Source: CAWCUZ01 sp963798795
GTDB lineage: Bacteria > Acidobacteriota > Vicinamibacteria > Vicinamibacterales > SCN-69-37
NCBI GenBank assembly: GCA_963798795.1
Contig: CAWCUZ010000006.1
Location: 248,001-312,000 of the forward strand
Reading direction: 5' to 3'
Length of the DNA: 64,000 nucleotides
In this document: piece by piece, positions 49,629 to 57,227 of the stretch
How positions within the stretch are numbered: the first letter of the stretch is position 1
Layout of the letters: every line of letters begins with the position of its first letter
Position numbers and translations under genes: made by a program
Notes under the pieces: generated by a model
Database searches by the model: none
What the model saw: only the letters and a program-made list of their open reading frames with translations
What the model was told of the DNA's origin: nothing

Positions 49629-50212
49629 GACAGCACCTCCCGCGCCCCGTGGACGCCGGCCTCGCGCAGCACGGCGGCAAAGCGCCGGCGCGCGCGAAAC
49701 AGCAGCGGGCGGATGCTCGCGCGCATCAGGCCGGTGATCGCGGCGATTTCCTCGTGGGTCATCCCTTCCACGTACGCGAGCAGCAGCAGCTCGCGATCGC
49801 GGGGGCTGACGCGCGCGAGCAGCCGCGTCATGTCGCGATGATCGCCGGGGTCGTACGATCGCGTCGCGGGAACATGAGCGGCGTCGACGCGCGGCGCGGC
49901 GTCGATCGCATGACGCCGGCGCGCCTGCCGGAAGTGATCGCGCGCCAGGTTGGTTGCGATGCGGAAGAGATAGTTCTTCTGGTGCTCCTCATCCGACGGC
50001 AGCCGCGGCGTGGACAGCAGGCGGATGAACGCGTCCTGCAGCAGGTCCTCGGCCGACGAGGCGTCGCCGGTGAGCCGACGGAGATAGCGGATCAGCGGAC
50101 CGGCGGTCCGGGCGTACAACGCGAGGAAGGCCGGCTCGGTCATCGGCAGGCGCGAGTCCGAGTCGGCAACGAGGGCCTCAGCCAGCGGCGCGGTCGTGAC
50201 GGGTCGATTCAC
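49625..50212 (-). CDS. ECF-family RNA polymerase sigma factor
   Basis: 195 residues from GTG 50212; an ATG at 50143 (MTEPAFLALYARTAGPL) fits the family length better. Region 2 (RLTGDASSAEDLLQDAFIRLL, NYLFRIATNLARDHFR) and region 4 (LLLLAYVEGMTHEEIAAITGLMRASIRPLLFRARRR) are clear. It is the second ECF/anti-sigma pair in the window and lies downstream of a small membrane-protein gene in the same operon. Confidence 0.88.
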   Translation of the reverse strand: MNRPVTTAPLAEALVADSDSRLPMTEPAFLALYARTAGPLIRYLRRLTGDASSAEDLLQDAFIRLLSTPRLPSDEEHQKNYLFRIATNLARDHFRQARRRHAIDAAPRVDAAHVPATRSYDPGDHRDMTRLLARVSPRDRELLLLAYVEGMTHEEIAAITGLMRASIRPLLFRARRRFAAVLREAGVHGAREVLS

Positions 50213-50247
50213 GTGTGGAGCCCGGCGGTCCCGCGGACCCTTGTCGC

Positions 50248-50724
50248 TCAGGACCGCGCCTCATCGGCCGCGTGCCACGTGCGCCACATCCGGGCGACGA
50301 CGAAGGCCGCGCCGGCCGACAGGAGCGCACCGATCCCCAGCGCCACGCCGAGGGCGCCGATGAAGATGAACCCTTCCTGGTCGCCGGGCCGGTCGACCCG
50401 GGCGCTGAACCAGAGGCACGCAGCGCCGCCGGCCATCAGCAGGAAGGCCGCCTGCGCCGCCGTGAGCATCCGCATGTAGGGCGGGGGCACGCGGCTCGGT
50501 TCCTCGATCCGGACGTCGAACAGGCCTTTCTGGACGTCGCTCTTGAGGTACTCGAGGAGCGCCGGGTCCTGCCCGAAGCGGTCCAGCAGCTTGGCATTGG
50601 CCTCCGCCTTGAGCTGGATGACCTTCATGAACCGCTTCTGGGCCAAGTAGCTCCGGTAGGCCATCGCGAGGATCAACGGAATCCCCGCGAACACCATCAG
50701 AATCATGACATATTCGCCACGCAT
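50248..50724 (-). CDS. Small membrane protein, DUF6249-like
   Basis: 158 residues with three hydrophobic segments (about 5-22, 88-107 and 120-143). A charged loop lies between the first two (KRFMKVIQLKAEANAKLLDRFG). It resembles the DUF6249 inner-membrane proteins often found next to ECF/anti-sigma genes. It is first in the operon, so it may be a target or modulator of the sigma circuit. Confidence 0.65.
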   Translation of the reverse strand: MRGEYVMILMVFAGIPLILAMAYRSYLAQKRFMKVIQLKAEANAKLLDRFGQDPALLEYLKSDVQKGLFDVRIEEPSRVPPPYMRMLTAAQAAFLLMAGGAACLWFSARVDRPGDQEGFIFIGALGVALGIGALLSAGAAFVVARMWRTWHAADEARS

Positions 50725-50757
50725 AGGGGTCGGCCTCCGCCGTCGGGTCTACACCCT

Positions 50758-52590
50758 CTAATACGGGCACCCGGCCGGTGGGGTTAACAGGGGGCCGGGC
50801 AAAGGCCGTGAGAACCAGCGGGTCCGTCCCTGAAGTCGGGGACGGACCCGGCTCATTTCGGCGTACCTGCTGTACACGACCTTCCCACCGACGATCGTGT
50901 AGACGACCTTCGCCGAGCGGATCTCGGCGTCGGGCACGCGCGTGATGTCCTTGGAGAGGACGGTCACGTCGGCGAGCTTGCCGGGCGTCAGGGAGCCCTT
51001 GAGGTGTTCTTCGAACGCGGCGTAGGCGTTCTCGATCGTGTAGGAGCGCAGCGCCTCCATCCGGCTCATCTTCTGATCGCCGAAGAACACGGTGCCGTCG
51101 GCGAGCGTGCGGGTGACGGCGGCGTAGTAGTTCGGGATGGGGTCGACGTCCTCGACCGGCGCGTCGGTGCCGTTGTTGACGACGGCACCCGACTGCATCA
51201 GCTTCTGCCACACGTAGGCGCCCTCTTCGGCGCGCCGCTCGCCGAGGCGCGCGAGCACGAAGATCGCGTCCGACGTGCAGTGCAGGGTCTGCATGGAGGC
51301 GATGACGCCGAGCTGGCCGAAGCGCGGGATGTCGGCGGCCGACAGGTGCTGGGCGTGTTCGATCCGCCAGCGCAGCGCCTTGCCGTCCTGGTTGTTCTTC
51401 TTGAACGTCTCCTCGTAGATGTCGAGCACCTCGCGGTTCGCGCGGTCGCCGATCGCGTGGATGCACATCTGGTAGTCGTGGTCGATGGCGAGCTGCGCGC
51501 CGCGGCGGATCTCGTCGAGCGGGGTCGTGTTCAGCCCGGTGCTGTCTGGCTTGTCGGCGTACGGCGCGAGCAGCCATGCGCCGCGCGACCCCAGCGCGCC
51601 GTCCATGTACATCTTGATCGCGCGCACGGTGAGGTGGTTGTCGCCGTAGCCGATCACGCGGTAGCGGTCGAGATTCTGCGCGAGTGCCTCCAGCCCGGTT
51701 CGCGCCATCACCCAGAGCCGCACGTGGATGCGGCCCTCGTCGATCAGGCGCTTCATCCGGTCGATGACGCCGAAATCCGACCCGGCGTCGACGAGCGTGG
51801 TGATGCCCTTCGAGATCACTTCCTGGTCGGCGAGCTCGAGCACGCGGCGCGCCTTCGCTTCCGCCTCGGCCGGCGTCGGCCTGGGCTCGCCGGCGCCCCG
51901 GCGCACCAGGCCGGATGCCGTTTCACGCAGCAGTCCCGTCGGGTTGCCGTCCGTGTCCTTCAGGATCTCGCCGCCGGTCGGGTTGGGCGTCGACCGCGTG
52001 ATGCTGGACAGCTCCATCGCCTTCGCGTTCACGAACGACGCGTGGCCGCTCGCGTGCGTCAGCACCACCGGGTTGTCCGGCGACACCGCATCGAGCGACG
52101 CGTGCGTGGGAAAGCCCTCCACGTTCGGAGTGGGCGTCGCCGTCCACTTTTCCTGGTGCCAGCCGCGGCCGTAGATCCACTCACCGGGCTTGGCGGCTTC
52201 GACCGCCTGCGCGACCATGTGCAGGATCTCGTCCCAGCTCTTCGTCCCCATCAGGTCGAGGTTGATCTTGTTGTCGCCGATGCCCGTGAAGTGCGCGTGG
52301 CCGTCGATGAACCCGGGAATCGCCAGCTGCCCGTTCAGCTCGATCACCTGCGTGGACGGGCCGACGTATTTCGCGATGTCGTCATTCGATCCCAGGGCGA
52401 CAATGCGGCCGTTGGCGGCGGCGAGCGCCTGCGCCTCGGGCACGCGGTCGTCCACGGTGACGATGCGTCCCCCGCGGAGCACCAGGTCGGCTGGCCCCGC
52501 CTGTTGCGGCGGCGGCGCCGCGGCGCGCACCGCGGCGAAGCAGACGAGACCGAAGATCGCAGAGAAGAGTCCGAAGGCGCGTCTGGTCAC
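50758..52590 (-). CDS. YtcJ-like amidohydrolase, exported
   Basis: 610 residues. A signal peptide precedes LVLRGGRIVTVDD and the metal motif FIDGHAHF (HxH). Downstream are the metal/active-site residues IHAIGDRANREVLD, RIEHAQHL and NNGTDAPVEDVDP. The family hydrolyses amide or ester bonds in diverse substrates; the substrate is unknown. The start is GTG 52590, overlapping the stop of the preceding amidohydrolase (GTGA). The last about 35 residues after KVVYSRYA are low-similarity and partly encoded by a palindromic repeat. Confidence 0.87.
   Translation of the reverse strand: MTRRAFGLFSAIFGLVCFAAVRAAAPPPQQAGPADLVLRGGRIVTVDDRVPEAQALAAANGRIVALGSNDDIAKYVGPSTQVIELNGQLAIPGFIDGHAHFTGIGDNKINLDLMGTKSWDEILHMVAQAVEAAKPGEWIYGRGWHQEKWTATPTPNVEGFPTHASLDAVSPDNPVVLTHASGHASFVNAKAMELSSITRSTPNPTGGEILKDTDGNPTGLLRETASGLVRRGAGEPRPTPAEAEAKARRVLELADQEVISKGITTLVDAGSDFGVIDRMKRLIDEGRIHVRLWVMARTGLEALAQNLDRYRVIGYGDNHLTVRAIKMYMDGALGSRGAWLLAPYADKPDSTGLNTTPLDEIRRGAQLAIDHDYQMCIHAIGDRANREVLDIYEETFKKNNQDGKALRWRIEHAQHLSAADIPRFGQLGVIASMQTLHCTSDAIFVLARLGERRAEEGAYVWQKLMQSGAVVNNGTDAPVEDVDPIPNYYAAVTRTLADGTVFFGDQKMSRMEALRSYTIENAYAAFEEHLKGSLTPGKLADVTVLSKDITRVPDAEIRSAKVVYTIVGGKVVYSRYAEMSRVRPRLQGRTRWFSRPLPGPLLTPPAGCPY
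50820..50849. repeat. GGGTCCGTCCC palindrome read in the amidohydrolase tail
   Basis: Arms GGGTCCGTCCC (50820-50830) and GGGACGGACCC (50839-50849) form an 11-bp perfect stem with an 8-nt loop. It is translated in frame near the C-terminus of the amidohydrolase (SRVRPRLQGRTRW). It is unlike family A in sequence but similar in size and position. Confidence 0.65.
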
Positions 52591-53477
52591 GGAAAGATCC
52601 GCATGAAATTGCCGCCGAAGATCGCGGCCTGGGCGTCGGCGCCGATCCCGAGTTCCTCGAGCGCCTCGCGCTGGCTCCCGAACACCCCCTGCTGCCAGCC
52701 GCGGGGGAAGAAGGACGAGTCCGTGCCGAAGACCAGGCGCGACGGCCCGACACAGTCGAGGGCGCGATGGAACACGTCGCGCAGCGACAGCTTCGACTCG
52801 AACTTGATCCAGCTGTTCGAGCTGGACGTGTCGAGCAGGATGTTGGGTGCCGCCTCGGCGGCCATCAGCGCCTCACGGAAGAATCCGGCGCCAAAATGCG
52901 GAATGATGACGGTGGCGGCCGGGTGGCGCGACGCGGCCGAGGCGACGCCGAGCGGATTGCCGAGATGGTGCGCAAAGGGGCTCGGCAGCCCCAGCTTCTT
53001 GCGCGCGCCGACCGACAGCAGGCCGCAATGGACGAACACGGCCGCGCGATGGCGCTCGGCCGATTCGAAGACCGCATCCACCTTGACGTCATCCAGCGGC
53101 ACGTGATGCATGGCCGGAAAGAGACAGACCAGGCGCAGGCCGAACTCGACGAAGCCGCGCTCGAGGCGCACGATGGCGTCGGGCGCGGCCGGGTTGAGCA
53201 TGAACCCGCCGACGAACCGCGAGGGATGGCGGCGGACCGCGGCGGCCACCGACGTCTCGTCGCCCGGCACGCTCGCGATCAGCACCGCGCGCGTGACGCC
53301 GTTGCGATCGAGTTCGGTGATCCATCGGTCGGCCAGCGCGCCGTCGCTGCCCGGCGCTTCCCACCCGAGTCGCGCCGGCAGCTCCTCGGCCGCGTCCAGC
53401 GTCGCGTTCACTTCCCGACCGAGCCCTCGAAAGAATCCCGGGGAAAAAAAGTGGCAGTGCACGTCGCAGATCGTCAT
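52587..53477 (-). CDS. Amidohydrolase-2 family metal-dependent hydrolase
   Basis: 296 residues from ATG 53477. It begins with CDVHCHFFSP (HxH metal site). Further residues include FVHCGLL, VIIPHFGAGF and FGTDSSFFPRG (terminal Asp), and the C-terminus IFGGNFMRIF is typical of the ACMSD/amidohydrolase-2 family of decarboxylases and hydrolases. There is no signal peptide. It is coupled to the exported amidohydrolase by a GTGA overlap. The substrate is unknown. Confidence 0.85.
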   Translation of the reverse strand: MTICDVHCHFFSPGFFRGLGREVNATLDAAEELPARLGWEAPGSDGALADRWITELDRNGVTRAVLIASVPGDETSVAAAVRRHPSRFVGGFMLNPAAPDAIVRLERGFVEFGLRLVCLFPAMHHVPLDDVKVDAVFESAERHRAAVFVHCGLLSVGARKKLGLPSPFAHHLGNPLGVASAASRHPAATVIIPHFGAGFFREALMAAEAAPNILLDTSSSNSWIKFESKLSLRDVFHRALDCVGPSRLVFGTDSSFFPRGWQQGVFGSQREALEELGIGADAQAAIFGGNFMRIFP

Positions 53478-53550
53478 GGCAACCTGACACTGTACCGTAC
53501 GGCGGCGGCGTTCGAGGCGGCGGACGAATCGGGTCGGGCCGCGGGCCCCG

Positions 53551-54735
53551 CTACCGTGTTTCCCGCGGCGAAATCGGGTGGTTTCGAAAGCCCAGCCGGC
53601 GCTCCGCGAGGACGAAGTACGGGAGGGCGAGCGCCGCGATCGCGGCGGCGGCGAGGAACGCGGGACGATAACCCCACCAGCGCACCAGCACGCCGAGGAA
53701 CGTCGAGCCGGTGCCGATTCCCGTATCGAACGCCGCCACGATGGCGCCGAAGGCCGCGCCTCTGCGCTGCGGCGCCACGTGCGCGATGGCGTAGGCGGCA
53801 AACGACGGATACATCAGTCCGAAGCCCAGGCCGAACAGCGCAGCGGCCGCCGCGAACGTCCACCATCCGGAGGTTGCCGAGAGCACGGCCAGCCCCGCGC
53901 AGGGCAGCAGCAGGCACGGCAGCAGCACGCGCCGGTGGCCGAGCCGGTCGAGCGCACGGCCGAGCGCGAGCCGCCCCGTGAGGATGGCGACGGCCATCGT
54001 GGTCAGAAACAGGCTGCGCGGCGAGATGCGCAGCGCGTCGGCGAACAGCGCCGAAAACGTCGTCAGCGCACCGTAGCCGAACGACACGAGGCCGATGCTG
54101 ACGGCGAGCCACAGCACGCGCCATTCGACCATCGCGGACGGCCGCAGCGGCGGGTGATCGACGACCGCATGATGCGGACCGCGGTCGTCGGGCAGCCGCC
54201 AGGCGATGCCGGTCATCACGAGGTTCAGCGTCGCGATCTCCATGCACAGCGGCGTCCAGCCGGTGCGGTAGACCCAGAAGCCGAGGGGCGGCGCGACGGC
54301 AATCGCGATGACCGACGCCAGCCCCCAGTAGCCGAGTCCTTCCGCGCGCCGCGTTTCGGGAATGGCGCCGGCCATGTACGCGCTCGAAGCCGACAGCAGC
54401 GCGGACCAGAACAGGCCCTGAATCGTGACGACGAGAAACATGAGCCGGTAGCTGGTGATGACGGCATAGCTGGCGGCGCACGCCGCGAGAATCAGGCTGA
54501 CGCTGATGAGCACCCGGCGCTGTCCGATCCGGTCGACGATCGATCCGGTCAGCGGCGCGGAGAGCGCCGACGCATACGTGAGCAAGCCCAGAAACAGTCC
54601 CGCCGCGGCGGTCGACCCGCCGAGAGCGATGACCCGGTACGGCGCGCTCGGCAGCAACTGGAACAGCGACACGAACACGGTGAAGCTGAACCCGAACATC
54701 GTCAGGAAGCGCGGCGTGAAGAGACGGTCCGACAT
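53551..54735 (-). CDS. Major facilitator superfamily transporter
   Basis: 394 residues from ATG 54735, with twelve hydrophobic segments. The loop 2-3 motif GSIVDRIGQRRVLI (about residue 60) and its second-half counterpart GRALDRLGHRRVLL mark a drug-exporter-like MFS protein. The longer open frame to 55548 runs antisense to two plus-strand genes and is not coding. TACACT is 9 nt before the ATG. It diverges from the hypothetical gene at 54778. Confidence 0.88.
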   Translation of the reverse strand: MSDRLFTPRFLTMFGFSFTVFVSLFQLLPSAPYRVIALGGSTAAAGLFLGLLTYASALSAPLTGSIVDRIGQRRVLISVSLILAACAASYAVITSYRLMFLVVTIQGLFWSALLSASSAYMAGAIPETRRAEGLGYWGLASVIAIAVAPPLGFWVYRTGWTPLCMEIATLNLVMTGIAWRLPDDRGPHHAVVDHPPLRPSAMVEWRVLWLAVSIGLVSFGYGALTTFSALFADALRISPRSLFLTTMAVAILTGRLALGRALDRLGHRRVLLPCLLLPCAGLAVLSATSGWWTFAAAAALFGLGFGLMYPSFAAYAIAHVAPQRRGAAFGAIVAAFDTGIGTGSTFLGVLVRWWGYRPAFLAAAAIAALALPYFVLAERRLGFRNHPISPRETR

Positions 54736-54777
54736 GGACGCAGCAGTGTACCCGGCTCTCGGAACTACAATGCGGAG

Positions 54778-55278
54778 ATGCCCGTTCGTCCCGTGCAGGT
54801 GTGGAAACAGATGACGCCCGAGCAGCGGCTGGCGGCGGCCGACGCGTTCTGGCGGGAGGCCGACGGCGAAGGCGGCATGCACGCCCAGCACGCCGAGGCC
54901 ATCGTGATGCTCGCGCGCCGGATGAACTTCCGGCCCAGGAGCGTGCAGACACTGCCGGTGGAACGCCGCTCGAAGCTGCTCGCCGGCGCACGCGACCTGT
55001 CGGATGCCATGGCGGCGCGGGCGCTCATCGCCTTCCATCTGGCGCACCGGCGTCCGATGATGGCGGCCTTCCTGGACGCCCTCGGCATCGCGCACGACGA
55101 CGGGGTGATCACTGCGGAGGACGAGCCGCCGCCGGATCGCGAACGGCTGGCGAAGGGCGTGGCCGCGCTCCGCGAACAATTCCCGATCGATGACGTCAAT
55201 CTGTACCTGGAAACGCTGTCCGCCGTGGATGGGGACACCTGGGCGGGACTGGCCGCCCAGCGACCAGTTTCGAGCTGA
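54778..55278 (+). CDS. Helical protein of unknown function
   Basis: 166 residues. TACAAT (54766-54771) ends 6 nt before the ATG, with GCGGAG as the intervening bases. The sequence is helical (WKQMTPEQRLAAADAFWREAD; MAARALIAFHLAHRRPMMAAFLDALG) and ends with an acidic region. There are no membrane segments or catalytic motifs. I do not recognise the family. It shares a 42-bp divergent promoter region with the MFS gene. Confidence 0.65.
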   Translation: MPVRPVQVWKQMTPEQRLAAADAFWREADGEGGMHAQHAEAIVMLARRMNFRPRSVQTLPVERRSKLLAGARDLSDAMAARALIAFHLAHRRPMMAAFLDALGIAHDDGVITAEDEPPPDRERLAKGVAALREQFPIDDVNLYLETLSAVDGDTWAGLAAQRPVSS

Positions 55279-55352
55279 GCCGGCGACCGGACGGCGTGGC
55301 ACTGCCCTTGCTTGAAAGGCTCTGGATGGCGGCCGTGCGTCAGAATAATTGG

Positions 55353-55943
55353 ATGATGACGTCCCGGGTCGTCGCGGGCGTGACCGTGCTGGCGCTGCTG
55401 GCCTGCGGGCCGGTCGCACTGGCCGCGCAAAGCAGTTCCCCGCCGAGCCGGCCCGTGGAATCGACGCCGCCTTCGGGGCCTCCTCCGGCGGTCGATCAGG
55501 CGAAAGCCCCGGCGGGATCGCAATCGCAGGCGTCCCAGGACGAGTCATCCGCCACGGTCGACCTGGATCGCATCAAGAACGCGCTGCAGCAGCCGGCGAC
55601 CATCCTGCTCAACGACAAGGAACTGCGCTTCTACGTCCGCGTCGTGGCCAAGCAGCCGAGCTTCTCGGAAATGGTCGGCTCCTTCGACCTGAAGAACGGC
55701 CCCGTTCCGGGCGCCGGCATGACACACCAGGAGTTCCTCAACCAGGTCACGCCCAAGGAGCTGTACGGATCGGGCGGCATCACCGCGCCCGAGCTGCTGC
55801 AGTTCGCGCTCGTCAATGCCGGTTTCCAGGCCATCAAGAAGGCCTGGGAGGATTACCGGGCCGCCAAGACAGACCGCGAGCGCGAAGAGATCCGCAAGCG
55901 GATCGACCGCGAACTCGAAGCGCTGCGCGGCGGCGGACAGTAG
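55353..55943 (+). CDS. Exported protein of unknown function
   Basis: 196 residues from ATG 55353; ATG 55356 and a GTG/TTG upstream are alternatives. A signal peptide (VVAGVTVLALLACGPVALAAQ) is followed by a Pro/Ser/Ala-rich linker, then a conserved-looking folded part (ILLNDKELRFYVRVVAKQPSF; TPKELYGSGGITAPELLQFALV) and a charged C-terminal helix (REREEIRKRIDRELEAL). I see no family match. Probably periplasmic. Confidence 0.65.
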   Translation: MMTSRVVAGVTVLALLACGPVALAAQSSSPPSRPVESTPPSGPPPAVDQAKAPAGSQSQASQDESSATVDLDRIKNALQQPATILLNDKELRFYVRVVAKQPSFSEMVGSFDLKNGPVPGAGMTHQEFLNQVTPKELYGSGGITAPELLQFALVNAGFQAIKKAWEDYRAAKTDREREEIRKRIDRELEALRGGGQ

Positions 55944-55944
55944 C

Positions 55945-56469
55945 CTACTGACCGCCGCCTCCGGCCATCGGCATCGGCGGCATCGGCGTGTCGGAATTGT
56001 GGATGTCCCACGCCACCTTCCAGGATCCGTCGGCCGTCTTGTTCACCACGACGATGTACTTGCCCGTGTCATGCATCGGAGCACCACCGGCTTTGGGCGT
56101 GAGCGTGGTCATGGTGGCGCCCCGCTCCATGGCCCACTCGGCGGTCGCGACCTTGGTCTCGCCCGGCGTGATCTGGATCTGCGCCGAATACTGCCCGACG
56201 AAGTCCTGGTAGTACGCGCGGATCGCGTCCTTGCCTCTCACGATCGCATGGTGCGGCGGCATCACCACGGCGTCGTCCGTGTAGGTAGCCATGATGCCAT
56301 CGACGTTGCCGGAATTGAGCGCGGTCTGGAACTGGGTTCGAAGGGTGTTGAGGCCGGACATCGCGGCCGAGGTGTCCAGCTGGGCGGGTTCGCTGCCGGC
56401 GCAGGCCGCCAGACTGAACGTCGCGACCAGAGCAAGTGCGATGCGGGGGACTCGGGCAAAGCCTGTCAT
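55945..56469 (-). CDS. SnoaL/DUF4440-like lipoprotein
   Basis: 174 residues from ATG 56469 with GGAGGCACGCAG upstream. The lipobox LAAC follows a short signal peptide. The remainder has the cone-like NTF2 fold pattern of SnoaL/DUF4440 proteins (TQFQTALNSGNVDGIMATYTDDAVVMPPHH; GKYIVVVNKTADGSWKVAWDIHN). These bind small ligands or act as isomerases; no catalytic residue can be assigned. It ends 1 bp after the convergent gene. Confidence 0.82.
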   Translation of the reverse strand: MTGFARVPRIALALVATFSLAACAGSEPAQLDTSAAMSGLNTLRTQFQTALNSGNVDGIMATYTDDAVVMPPHHAIVRGKDAIRAYYQDFVGQYSAQIQITPGETKVATAEWAMERGATMTTLTPKAGGAPMHDTGKYIVVVNKTADGSWKVAWDIHNSDTPMPPMPMAGGGGQ

Positions 56470-56591
56470 CTGCGTGCCTCCTGGACGTGTGGGGGATTGG
56501 CGCTGTCGGGGCGCGGAAAGGGTCATCCTAGGCTTCCTCGGGCAATGCTGTCGAGAGACGATCCGCACCCGGTGAAGCTGGCATCCGGACC

Positions 56592-56620
56592 TTGACAGAT
56601 ACATGATGACGTCATATGAT
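56592..56620 (+). promoter_or_regulatory. Consensus promoter and operator of RHH/PIN pair 2
   Basis: TTGACA (56592-56597), 17-nt spacer, TATGAT (56615-56620): nearly perfect sigma-70 consensus. The palindrome ATGACGTCAT (56606-56615) lies in the spacer and touches the -10, as expected for autorepression. Transcription would begin at about 56627, so the antitoxin ATG at 56628 is leaderless; ATG 56616 lies inside the -10. Confidence 0.75.
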
Positions 56621-56627
56621 AACGAAC

Positions 56628-56849
56628 ATGCGGACGATTATCGAGCTGCCCACCGATCAGCTCGAGGCGTTGGCCGATCTGTGCCGGCGCGAGGGCATCT
56701 CGCGCGCGGAGGCCATCCGCCGCGCCATCGCTGAGCATCTCCGGGGCCGCCGCGCGAGCACGCCCGACCCGGCGTTCGGGCTCTGGAAAGGGACCCGCGG
56801 GGACGGTCTGACATATCAGCGCCAGCTTCGCGGCGAGTGGGACCGGTGA
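56628..56849 (+). CDS. Ribbon-helix-helix antitoxin (CopG/VapB-like)
   Basis: 73 residues. The strand RTIIELPTDQLEALADLCRR and helix ISRAEAIRRAIAEHL form the ribbon-helix-helix. The C-terminus is the toxin-binding tail (LWKGTRGDGLTYQRQLRGEWDR). The toxin gene starts in a GTGA overlap with its stop. Autorepression through the ATGACGTCAT palindrome is likely. Confidence 0.85.
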   Translation: MRTIIELPTDQLEALADLCRREGISRAEAIRRAIAEHLRGRRASTPDPAFGLWKGTRGDGLTYQRQLRGEWDR

Positions 56850-57205
56850 AGGCCCTGTTCGACACCAACATCCTGATCGACTACCTGAAGGGCGTCGAGG
56901 CGGCGCAACGCGAGATCTACCTCCACGACGAACGGCTGATCAGCGTCGTGACCTGGATGGAGGTGCTCGCCGGCGCTCGGAGTCAGGCCGAGGAAGACGC
57001 GATCGACATGTTCCTGCGCGACTTCCGCGTCGTGGAAATCACGCGCGGCGTGGCCCGGGAGGCGGTCAAGCTCCGACGCGCCCGGCGGCTCCGGCTTCCG
57101 GACGCCGCGGTCTGGGCGAGCGCGCGCGCCGAGTCGGCGCTTCTCGTGACCCGCGACGCCAAGGACTTTCCGGCCGACGACCCGGGCGTGCGGGTGCCGT
57201 ACTAG
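56846..57205 (+). CDS. PIN-domain toxin (VapC-like)
   Basis: 119 residues from GTG 56846, which overlaps the antitoxin TGA. KALFDTNILIDYLKG supplies the first Asp, VTWMEVLAGA the Glu, and RLPDAAVWASA and LVTRDAKDF the further acidic residues of the PIN metal site. It is a predicted RNase toxin. A GTG at 56837 is also in frame. Confidence 0.87.
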   Translation: MKALFDTNILIDYLKGVEAAQREIYLHDERLISVVTWMEVLAGARSQAEEDAIDMFLRDFRVVEITRGVAREAVKLRRARRLRLPDAAVWASARAESALLVTRDAKDFPADDPGVRVPY

Positions 57206-57227
57206 ACGTCCCCACTTGCACCCCGCG

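Noticed and set aside
53578..54777. Long N-terminal extension of the plus-strand gene at 54778
   Set aside because: It is antisense to the MFS transporter; the short gene has its own -10 box and start.
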